In this document: one piece after another, positions 1 through 10,600 of the stretch
How positions within the stretch are numbered: position 1 is the first letter of the stretch
How the letters are laid out: each line of letters begins with the position of its first letter
Source of the DNA: Juglans regia
Taxonomy: Eukaryota; Streptophyta; Magnoliopsida; Fagales; Juglandaceae
Length of the DNA stretch: 64,000 nucleotides
Direction of reading: 5' to 3'
Assembly (NCBI RefSeq): GCF_001411555.2
Contig: NC_049904.1
Location: forward strand, 32,005,370-32,069,369
Notes under the pieces: generated by a model
Database searches by the model: none
The model's input: only the letters and a program-made list of their open reading frames with translations
What the model was told of the DNA's origin: nothing
Position numbers and translations under genes: made by a program

Positions 1-279
1 AAATACGTTGGGTTGGTATTATATGATTAATTTACGTTGTGGTGGACAAAGGAAAAACCATGTTGGCGGGCGAGGTTGTGTCGTGGTAGCTGACCAATAA
101 TCGGGGTGGCAACATATAATTTGGAGAGAACATTAATATAGTAGGTGGGATTACTGCATAATTTCAGACTTCGAGCTAAGAAGTTTGTAACTTCTATACA
201 AATCTCGTTCAAAAGTAGTGGGCAGTACTTCTTCTAGACTTTGGACATTTTGCAAAACCATTGAGACTTTCTTTGAAGT

Positions 280-325
<46 letters not shown>

Positions 326-445
326 CAAAACAGGACACCCCCAATGAACTTATTTGTTTATTACTGGTTAGAATTTTTTGTTTTCTTTTTTTCACTTTTC
401 TTTTTTTGGTAAGTAGAAAACAAACAAAAGAAAGAAAGAAAATAA
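1..445. other. Intergenic, AT microsatellite
   Basis: No gene is recognised. A (TA)n run lies at about 282-322, followed by T-rich sequence directly upstream of the NB-LRR fragment. Confidence 0.5.
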
Positions 446-763
446 ATGGAGATTGTGGTGTCGATTGTCAGAAAAATTGGAGAATACTTGGTTTCTCGTT
501 TCGGAGAACAAGTTGGCTATCTAATTTCATACAAGAGGAACATAACGAAAGTAAAAGAGTATTATCAAACGCTACTTTCAAAGAAGGAGGCAGTGCAACA
601 ATCTGTCGAAGGAGCCAATTAGAATCAAGAAGTAATCGCACATGAAGTTCAGACTTGGCAAACAAATGTGGACATAAGAATTGAAGATCTTCAGAAATTC
701 CTTGAAGAATATGTTAAAGCTAATATGATGTGCTTGAATGGGTGGTGCCCAAATCTCCTTTGA
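446..763 (+). pseudogene. NB-LRR N-terminal coiled-coil fragment, broken
   Basis: Reading from the ATG at 446 gives MEIVVSIVRKIGEYLVSRFG and continues with YLISYKRNI, then 58 residues in there is an in-frame TAG at 620-622. The same frame continues with VQTWQTNVD, KFLEEYVKAN and CLNGWCPNLL before a TGA at 761-763. This is the order and wording of the N-terminal coiled-coil domain of CC-NB-LRR resistance proteins (the MEIV..., VQ.WL..VD, CLNGWCPNL signature of RPS2/At4g27190-like proteins), which normally run near 900-1000 residues. No P-loop, ARC or LRR segment follows in the next 4 kb, so this is a truncated relic. Whether the TAG or the 3' truncation came first cannot be told. Recognition is from motif memory; confidence is good for the family and low for the subfamily. 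Confidence 0.72.
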
Positions 764-2917
764 AGTTTATGTAAAAAAATAAATAAATAATAATCTTGAT
801 TTGTAAAAGGTTGTTTTTTTTTTTTTTTCCTTTAAGAATAAGGAGAGGTAAGGGCGACCAGCATAGCAATCCTCATTGAGCATAATCATAAGAGCCTCTC
901 TCTGCTACGAAATGTTTGATTTGAGTCATAGCTACTGTCACAAGGGCGAGCTTATTACCACAACACCCCTAAAGTATCTAGCTGGTTCAATATCCATGTC
1001 ATGACCCAAAAGTCAAGGTTTACTATCACAAGTGGTTTCAATTTATGTCCTGACTTGAACTCTTGACCTCGAAGCCATAAAATATCAGCTTATATATATA
1101 TATATATATATATATATTTCTTTCATTGAACAAGAAGGATACGAGAGTGATAGGAGGCAATTTCTTTTAGAGTTCCGCTTCTAAGCAGTCCGACTGATTA
1201 TGTGCATATAACATCCTCCTTTTCATCTACTACCACGTCAGATATTTCACTAAACCAACAACAGACTCATTCACGTGGTATAACTCTCAAAATAGAACAG
1301 AAATATAGCAATATCAGTTCCACCATCCTCAATATCTTCTCCTATGCTGCCATCCTCCACGCTATGAGTTTCATCCTCCATGATAGAACCCACAATATTC
1401 CCTCCACATCAATCTCGAATCTGGAAGCCATTGCACACACATACATAGAGAGAAACTAGTGCACTATGTTTAGCCTTCGTTAACCCACCCAGCGAATAAC
1501 CACCATCATAACAACTCAAAGTCCCACCGTGTGTCACCACCCCTTGCCACAAAAAAATAAAATAAAATCGTTGCACCATGAGATGAAAATAGCCCAGACT
1601 CCGTGTCCCAACCACCCAACAAACCTCTGTTTTTGCTTTTTAAAAACATAGCACAATTTCTTCCCATGCACGACAATCTCGCAAGCTTCCTCTGCCATAA
1701 CGCCACCGTTACCTACAGCCCACAAGAAACCAACAACCCCATCGCAAGCTTTCTTTCTTCAATTTTCTCATACAAAAAAAAAAAAAAACACACACAATGG
1801 TGAGCACTCTATGAAAACCACACCACACCAAATGATTCCCACACACCACATATTTTCACGCACATGAAATCAAAAAAATGCTCAACTCAAATCTATAGGT
1901 TGCTCTCTTTGGCTCTTCCTTAAATCAAGAAGTTGGAGGATGAATGCGTGAGAATTTGAGAAAAATTGAAGGTAGAGACGGAAACCACAAAATATGATAT
2001 TTTGAGAGAGATTTAGCACGAATGGACATAGGAGGAGAGATTTGAGAATCTTTGAAGGTAGAGAGAGAAGTTTGAGAGAATGAATTAAAAGGTTGGAGCA
2101 ATTTTCTGATCATGCTAAAGACTGGATCAGTTTTCATCTCTCTTTCTCTTGTATGTTCTTCTCTGGTGGGAATCTATTGTTGTGCATTCACATGATAATT
2201 GTGGTGGAAAGTTACGTGTCACTTAATTATTAGTGGGTTTTTAATTAGGAGTAGATGGATGGACCGGTTCCAAGGTTTTCTCTTTCTTTTATTGGACTTG
2301 ACTATTATCATCCTACTTTTTGAGAATTGGACATGGGAGATCTAGATGATAAGATGCCTCAGGTATTTTCCCGAGTCGGGTTTAAGTTATGGATAATTAT
2401 AAGGTTATTATTTTTTTCCTACTTATTTACTATTTTTTTATTTTATTTAATGATTAAGAAAGTGACTATTAATAAAATTATATATATTTTTAATTTCTTA
2501 TGTTAAAAAATTATTTAAAATAAAATGATAAAAAAATAAAAAATTTCAAATATACTATAAGTAGTAAATATGTAATAAGTGGATAGTAACCTTATCACTT
2601 CCCTTAAGTTATACATGAGCCCCACTAGCAAATTCAATAAGAATAATACTACTATGCTCTTCCATTTTATCTTCTCATTTTGATCGTTTATGTATTTATT
2701 TATTTTTAATTTTTTGTACTTACTGATTAAGGAAGTGACTATTAATGTATTGATATTTTTTTATATTTTATAAGAATGTTTAGAAATGTTAAATGTTAAA
2801 AAAAATATGAATAAGAAAAATGAAAAAGGTTAAAAAAGTGAATTTTGCTTAGGGGCATGCCCAGCGGTCACTGCTAGGTGACACCCTAGCAGTACGCATG
2901 ATTCAATAAACCTTTTA
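764..2917. other. Intergenic, no gene seen
   Basis: AT-rich DNA with a TA microsatellite near 1091-1118 and poly-A/T tracts. The short open frames at 1202-1803 show no recognisable domain and low-complexity composition. About 2400-2600 and 2690-2890 are AT-rich stretches that resemble each other and the stretches at 34050-34190 and 44860-44960 (shared blocks around CACTTTCTTAAT and TATTTAT), probably decayed copies of one short repeat. Confidence 0.4.
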
Positions 2918-3120
2918 GGTACTGTTTAGATAGTGAGTTGAGATGAGATAAATTGAGATGAAAGTTGAATAAACTATTGTTAGAATATTAGTTTTTAATA
3001 TTCTTATTATTTTGAAATTTAAAAAAGTTAAATTACTTATTATATTTTATGTGAAAATTTTAAAAAATTATAATAATAAAATGAGATGAGATAAAATATT
3101 TTTACTATTCAAATGGAGCC
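2918..3120. mobile_element. Tourist-like MITE copy (GAGATGA family)
   Basis: The copy begins GGTACTGTTTAGATAG after a TTA and ends TTCAAATGGAGCC. Internal GAGATGAGAT tracts at both ends and an AT-rich core match the family seen at 10421-10652, 25141-25361, 28500-28796 and 38192-38392. The target duplication is not clear here. Confidence 0.5.
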
Positions 3121-3492
3121 AATAACTACTACTAATAGTCCGAATTCATATATAAATTCAAAGTTGAAAATGATCAAAAAAACCATTAAACCAAAATTTA
3201 TGCATTTGATCTCTTTGAATGGAGGGCAATTTATGAGCCGATTCCGAAGATAGAAAAACATGAAGTTGCCCTGCCCATATGGGCTCCACTTTTCTACCGT
3301 ACATTCGAAAGTTATCTCAGGTCCCATCCCACAAGTAATGAGAGCTGTTCGGGTAGTTGAGTTTTGTTGCAACCTCCTCAGACAAATCCATTAAAGAAAA
3401 TAGTTGGCCAACAAGGCAAAAGAAAAACAAATTAAAAAATTATTTCACGTTTAAATTAAGATATTTGTATACCATCTTTTCCTAAGAATAAA

Positions 3493-3650
3493 TAATGCTA
3501 TTCTAAATTTTTTATACCATATCTTATTTATATATGACATTCACATCATTTAAATAAGAATATTCAAATTTTAAAATTTATTTTTTAAATTCAATTACGA
3601 GATATAGATTGTGTGTAATGTATATGCCTTTGAAATTTAGAATAACATTA
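3493..3650. mobile_element. Short MITE with 18-bp terminal inverted repeats
   Basis: The left end TAATGCTATTCTAAATTT (3493-3510) is the reverse complement of the right end (3633-3650) with one mismatch. The core is AT-rich and noncoding. A diverged relative seems to lie at about 20815-21010, with similar ends around TATTATTCTA and an internal ATTTTAAAATTTATTTTTTAAAT block shared with this copy. No coding capacity is visible, so it is a non-autonomous foldback DNA element; the superfamily cannot be assigned. Confidence 0.55.
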
Positions 3651-4550
3651 CTCTAATGGGTAGTGCTACTATACCGTCCAAATTTGACCACTAAGTGTGT
3701 CTCAAGTGTAAATTTTGATTAAATTTTTCAATTTTTAAGAGAGAAAATAGAGTGGTTACGTGTACTTACTCAGTTTTATGTATGATAAATTTTTGAGGGT
3801 GCAGTGTATAAAATCGAGATTTATTTTATAGAGATGAGTTTGAAAGGTCCTGTCTTGAAGAGGTTCTCATAAAAAAAAAAAGAGCTCTTCTGGGCATCAG
3901 CCCATAGCCGCAGCACACTAGTGTTGTGGTTTTTTTTTTTTTTTTCACCCAATACACTTAGTGTGTAGAGTGTATTATGCACAGTAGAGTGTGATTTATA
4001 TTTTCTTAAAAAAAATATATATATAATTTTTATGTCTTTCTCTCGACATTAAATAAATATATTTGAGGACATAGGTGGCAACTTGCGTGGACACAACTTG
4101 CATGATATCAATGCTTTCTTATCTAATGGCCAAATGCTCCCGTGTGTACAAGCACAAAGGACACGCCCCCGCATCAACTTTACTGCAAATTCAACATGGT
4201 TTTCCACGTTAATTAATAGCAATAAATGTTATAAGCTCTCTTAAATTCTATCTTTTTTTTTGTTTGAAAATTTAAAATTAGAGCTAAGTTTGAAGATTTT
4301 TCTTTATTTTTAATAATAATTATTGTTAGAGCAAATATATATTAAATATATATTAAATATGGAATAAATACCTATGGATTTCAACCGACCTGTTGCCAGA
4401 TCTACACATGGTTTATCAATTTTATCGGTAATTATTAGATAATCACGAGTTATAAATATATAATATTTCCAGAAATTAATATTAACTTTTAGGTAAAAAA
4501 AAAAAAAAAACAATTTCTCCTCTATTAATAGAAAAGAAAATCAAATCATT
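3651..4550. other. Intergenic upstream of LPAT2
   Basis: AT-rich DNA with poly-A/T runs (for example 4496-4510) and no gene. The proximal part presumably holds the LPAT2 promoter, but no clear TATA box can be separated from the general AT-richness. Confidence 0.4.
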
Positions 4551-4573
4551 TCTACAGTTTTCTCCCTCTCTGT

Positions 4574-4595
4574 TTCTCTCTCTCTCTCTCTCTCA
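4574..4595 (+). repeat. CT microsatellite in LPAT2 leader/promoter
   Basis: A pure TC run lies about 75 bases before the LPAT2 ATG. CT/GA runs in this position are common in plant 5' leaders and can bind GAGA-binding BBR/BPC factors. Similar runs precede the WIP gene (25774-25795) and the NEK gene (59447-59461). Confidence 0.6.
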
Positions 4596-4664
4596 TAAAA
4601 TATATACGCTCTATACTTTTTCTGTGCCTCAGTGAGTGAGTGGTGGTGTGGGGGGGGTTTGGGC

Positions 4665-7600
4665 ATGGCGATTTCAGCGGCAGCTGTCATCGTCCCACTG
4701 GGCATCCTCTTCTTCGTGTCGGGCCTAGTCGTCAATCTCATTCAGGTATTCCTTTCTGAATTGGCTTCGATTTGATTTTCGTCAAGTTCTTCGACCTTGG
4801 TAGTCTCTAATCTGGAAATTCGTTCGATTCCTCGGTTTTGCTTCGTTTTTTAGGGTTTGAGCTTTTCGTTTCTTGCTTTTATTTATTTATTATTATTTTC
4901 TTTCGTTGGTTGCTCGTTCTTGGTAGGGTTCGTCAGTGTCCTTGTAGGTCTTTTATTTTCAATTTCATTTCATTTGAGCCTCTCTCTCCCTCTCTCGCTC
5001 CCTATCATATGCAATGACTAAAGACTTGCTTCAGTTCTCTTGTTCTTTGTTTTTTTTTCTTAGAAGCTGGGGGGAAGACGCAAGAGATGAAATCTTGAAT
5101 ATTTGACTTTCCTTTACATCCAACCTTGCAAATAAAGCCCACTACTCACTTGAGCTTATTAAAACAATTCCTCTTTTTCTTTTTCTTTTTTCCCCAGGAA
5201 TATAGAACTAGCCTTTAAAACTCGTCTCACACTTTGTTTTCTTTTTCGCTGTTTTATTTTTATTTTGCTTCAATTGACAGAATGGTCGTGCTAATCTTTT
5301 TATCTCTCGATGAGTGCACCCAGTTTCTTTTTATTTTCTCCGCTTACTTTCTTCGGTTATTTTCTTTGTGATGGAGGGAGGGGGTTCGTTGGGAACGACT
5401 TGAATCAGTTAATGTAACGAATGTTTCAATCTTCTTTTCAGGCAATTTGCTTTGTCCTTATTCGGCCACTGTCCAAGAGTACGTACAGAAGGATTAACAG
5501 AGTGGTCGCAGAATTGTTATGGCTGGAGCTTGTATGGCTCGTCGATTGGTGGGCAGGAGTTAAGGTGTCCATCACCTTCCTTATAATTTAATTTTATTGA
5601 TCTTACATCTATTTTAGACTTTCAGTTAATTTATAATAAATTCATAGAGTAATATCATTTACTCATTCATGGCATGGTTCTAGATGATACAATGTGATTA
5701 TTGAAGATCTTTTGTACTATACATTTTAATAGCTGCTCGTAACACACGTGCAAATAGTAAATTTTATAATGAAACTGTGTTCATGATAGTACAATGAGCA
5801 GATTGAGTTCTAATTCTTAATCATGCAGCTGCTTTCACGATAATACAATGGAATATTTAATGGAAAAGTGTAATCCCTTTTCTTTATATTTCTACCCAAC
5901 ATACTTTTCTAAAGAGATTTTGCTAATATGATAACCTGCTATGATGGAACCTAATTGGTAACATGAAAGGTATTCCTCGTGAATTCGGATTTATGGTTTA
6001 CTTTGTTGGAGCATCTGGAAAATTAAATCTTGATCACTGAACCCTTCTGGCTGCAGATCCAAGTTTATGCAGACCATGAAACCTTTCAATTAATGGGTAA
6101 GGATAAAACTCTTGTTGAGTGAGACCCTTGGTGCTTGGTATTTCTGTACCAAAAAATTCCTAGTAGCTTACCGATATGAACATGTTGTGATCCTTTTGCA
6201 GGTAAAGAACATGCACTTGTTCTATCCAATCACAGGAGCGACATTGATTGGCTCATTGGATGGGTTTTAGCTCAGGTGCATAATTTATATGCAGTGACTC
6301 TAATCATATGCATGCTTGTGTGTACTACCAGTGCATTTTTGTATATTGTGGGCTTTACTTCATGAGTGCTCATTGATAGCCAACGTACACTTGTCACTTT
6401 TATTTACTTATACATACTCGACAAGAAACATCTAGCATAGAACCATATTTATATGCATGTATGCCTATCTATATAGAGAATTTGTAATGGTTATGTTATT
6501 ACTTATTCGTTCACTTCACATTCTTTCTTCATTTTTTTGTATTCTTTTATTACTTATCAAGCCACACAAACCTACATATCATTCTAGTGTGCATCTTAGT
6601 ACGATCTATCATACTGTTTTATGTGAAAACTAGTAATATCGATGTCAATGGTTTCAATGGTTATGTTTTATGCGGCTAATTGATTGTTGAAATTAATTTA
6701 TGACAGCGGTCAGGTTGCCTTGGCAGCACGTTAGCTGTAATGAAGAAATCATCAAAAACCCTTCCGGTAGGTTTCTGCCTTGAAAATTCAGCGTGTGAGC
6801 TTGAGATGAAATTTGCTGAGTCCTTAGTTCAGCTTAAATTTATTTATTTGTTTTTATTGGCACCGGGTGTTTGGAACAAATTCGACTATTGAAGAAATTG
6901 TTTGCACCTAAGGGTTTGAGCCTTAGACCTGGAGGGAGCATACCACGAAGATCAAGGCTTTTACTACTTGAGCCAACTCCTAGAGGGTTAAAGTTCAGCT
7001 TAAATTTATGATCGATCTTTGTATTGAAATTACATTCTAACTTATTAGATGAACATGAAAATAAAAATATTGGAAATACGTTAACAAGTTAAAATTGGAC
7101 TACCATTGTTAATTGTTACTCTTGTACTTATCCATTTTACCTATAAAAAAAATTGTTACTCTTGTACCATCAACAGGCATGATAACTTAGGGAATTCAGA
7201 TGCTATACAGCATACATGATTCTATGTCCTAATGGGAGGGAAGTGGAAAGCAAAGTTGATATCCTGGCATTAATCTAGGAAAGGGAATGCAATACGAGTA
7301 CAAGTTCTTTGGAGTTTTGGCTTGAGTCTCTTCTCTGTTTTCTTGTTCCTCTTTACGTGTCATCCAGCAAAGGCATTCTTATTGGCCTTGTTTTGAGCGA
7401 GGAGTGTCTTACACGTTTACTTATATGTCGAGGATAAAGTCTGTATACAATTTATGCAGGTCATAGGTTGGTCAATGTGGTTTTCTGAGTATCTTTTTCT
7501 GGAAAGAAACTGGGCCAAGGATGAAAGCACGTTAAAGGTACGTGTGTAATTGAGTGTGTGTAATTGAGTTTCTACTTACACAGGCACACAAAAACTCAAT

Positions 7601-10600
7601 ATACAAAAGTTCCCCCACACATTTTTAAATACATACATCGTTCTTTCTTTGTGTTTGTGTGTCTGATTGCAATACCGCTTTGATCTCATTTGCATCTTGT
7701 GGGTTGTCTGCAGTTAGGTCTTCAACGGTTAAAGGACTATCCTCAGCCCTTCTGGTTGGCTCTGTTTGTAGAGGGAACTCGCTTCACGCAGGCAAAGCTT
7801 TTAGCAGCTCAGGAATATGCAGCCTCATCAGGGTTGCCCATTCCTCGTAATGTTTTGATTCCTCGTACTAAGGTCTCTTTGCACTTTCTTTTTTTTTTAC
7901 TTTCTGAAAATTAATTTTTTCTTCTCTTCCTTTGACTTATGGTATATCATCATCCACCATCCACTGTACAGCGACACCGTCTAACTTTGCCCCACTTTTA
8001 ATTCCCCCATAAAAAAGGAAACGAATGGCAAAAAAAAAAAGGAAAACAACTGAACTGATTACTGACTGGTTTGAAAACCAGATGGTTTCTTAAGAAAAGA
8101 AGTGGAACCAGATGATAACTGCTATAACAAAGCTACTGGATATTTATTTTGTCCCTTTATAATTCCACTTCTACTATGAAGTTTGTACTTGTAGCATCAT
8201 AATTCTGTTTTATTTTTTTATGGATGGGATCAATGTTAGTCTTCAAACTTAATGGATTTGTTCTTGTAAATTGTTCATTTGCATGGCCACATCCCTCATA
8301 TGGGCTCTTTAATATCCATTGTCTTGCTTTCAGGGATTTGTTTCAGCTGTAAGCCATATGCGATCATTTGTTCCGGCCATTTATGATATAACAGTGGCTA
8401 TTCCTAAAAGTTCCCCTCCACCTACAATGCTAAGACTCTTTAAAGGGCAGCCTTCTGTGGTAAGCAAACTAAAGTAGTAAGTTTTCTTTTTTTCATTTTG
8501 TTCTGTTTTTGTAAAACCACATAACATAATTTTTTTGATGGGTAATAAATTAAAACCACATAACATAATTTGTATTCTTCTTTTGTTTTCTGCTTGTAAA
8601 CAAGTGAGTTTGAATGTTTCCTTTTGCATTCATGCTAGGTATATTTGTTTTATTTTATCTACAGCATTCTACTGTCATATTTGGACCCGGAACTTGATGT
8701 ATAACTTTGCATTTCAATTATGTTCATTTTTGTGAGGCTGCAGATTTTCTACTGACATTTGATTACCCTCCATTGAAGCAGCCTTTTTGTACTATCTTTT
8801 TTTTTTTTTGATAAGTTAGAAATAATATTATTGATATGTATGAAATAGGCATAGGCCATGTACACAGGAAGTATATAGAAGAACACCTAAAAACATTCTA
8901 AGTATGAGAAATTAAAGACAAGAAATCATGGACATTGTCCCCGTTTAATACAATAACGGAAAACCAAAGTAGTAAGGTGTCGAGAAAGAACTTCTTCAGC
9001 TCAATTAATGAGCGTTCCTTATCTTCAAAGCAGCGTACATTCCTTTCCGACCAAATACACCACATGATGCACAACGGGATCATCTTTCACACTGCTGCCA
9101 CTTGCTGACAGCCTTGCATCTTCCTCCAACAACCTAACAAATCCACCACCCTCAGAGGTATAACCCAAGCAACATCAACCCTTTGAAAGATCTCATCCCA
9201 CAATACCCTTGTTGCTTCACAATGTAGTAAGAGATGGTCCACAGATTCTCCATTCTTCTTACACATGCAACACCAATCCATCAGTACACATCCTCTCCCC
9301 CGCAGATTGTCCGTAGTCAAGATCTTTCCAAGAGCAACGTTCCATACAAAAAAGGCTACTTTAGAAGGCACACGAGACCTCCAAATATTCTTCCAGGGAA
9401 ATGGATTATGGTCCTATGTAACAAAAATGTTATAATACGCCTTAACAATACATTTTTTGTGCTAACTAGACCTCCACTTCAAACTATCACACTGTGCCAA
9501 AGGAGTCCCCATGGAATATAATAGACTGAAACAATCTGAGACAATAGATAATTCTCAATCATGAAAATCCCTATTAAAAAGAATATTCCACTGATGAGAA
9601 CCATGAACAAATGGCCGCATATCCGCCACTAAGGCCTCCCTATTAGCTTCAATACGATAGATAGCCGGAAAAGCCCTTTCCAATGCATGATCACCACACC
9701 ACACGTCTTGCCAGAAATTTATACGACTACCCTCACCGGCTACAAAACGAATGTGTTTTTTGAAACAAGGCCAGCCCGCCCATATAAACTTCCATAAACC
9801 CACTCAATATCCCCCGCTCATTTTATTGGAACACCAACCACCCCAAGTAACACCATATCTAGCATCTATAATCTCCTTCCACAATGATCCTCCCTCCGAG
9901 TAATATCTCCATTGCCATTTCCCCAATGGAGCTTTATTAAAAGTTTTCAAATTACACACTCCTAACCCCCCATAAACAACTGGGGCACATATTGTCTTCC
10001 AACTAACCAAAAGAAACTTCTTCTCCTCTCCCAAACCCCCCATAAGAATGTCCTAAAGAGTTTCTCGATCCTATTCACCACCCCTACAGGTATAGGAAAC
10101 AAAGATAAGAAATATGTGGGGAGATTAGTAAAGGTGCTCTTGATAAGAGTGAGATGACCCCCTTTCAATAAATTCACCCGTTTCCAAGAGCACATTTTGC
10201 CCGATTGGTGAATTTTAGGGCGTTATTTATGCCTCAAGAGCACTTTGTTTATGGCAAAGAATGTAATAAGGGTTTTGAAGTGGAGAGGTTTTTGATTTTT
10301 TCAAATTCTCTCACGTTTTCTTGTTAAAATGAATGAGCATATCGGTTCAGGTGCAAGTCTGGAGCTGTCAGTTATTGTTATGATTGTTTATGGCAAAGAT
10401 TGGGGAAAGAAGAATGCTAAGGCTATGTTTGGTTGTTAAAGTGATTTCAACCCATCTCAAATCTATCATTGATGGGATCCACTACTTTTTGAACTTCCCA
10501 TTAAAAAAGTTAAACCCATCTCAACTTACTTACATTCAAGCACATATCTCAAACCTATTTGCATTCAAACACATCTCAATAGGATCTACAAATATTACTA

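Noticed and set aside
9234..9521. Plus-strand 95-codon frame within the LPAT2 intron
   Set aside because: Antisense shadow of the zf-RVT part of the LINE.
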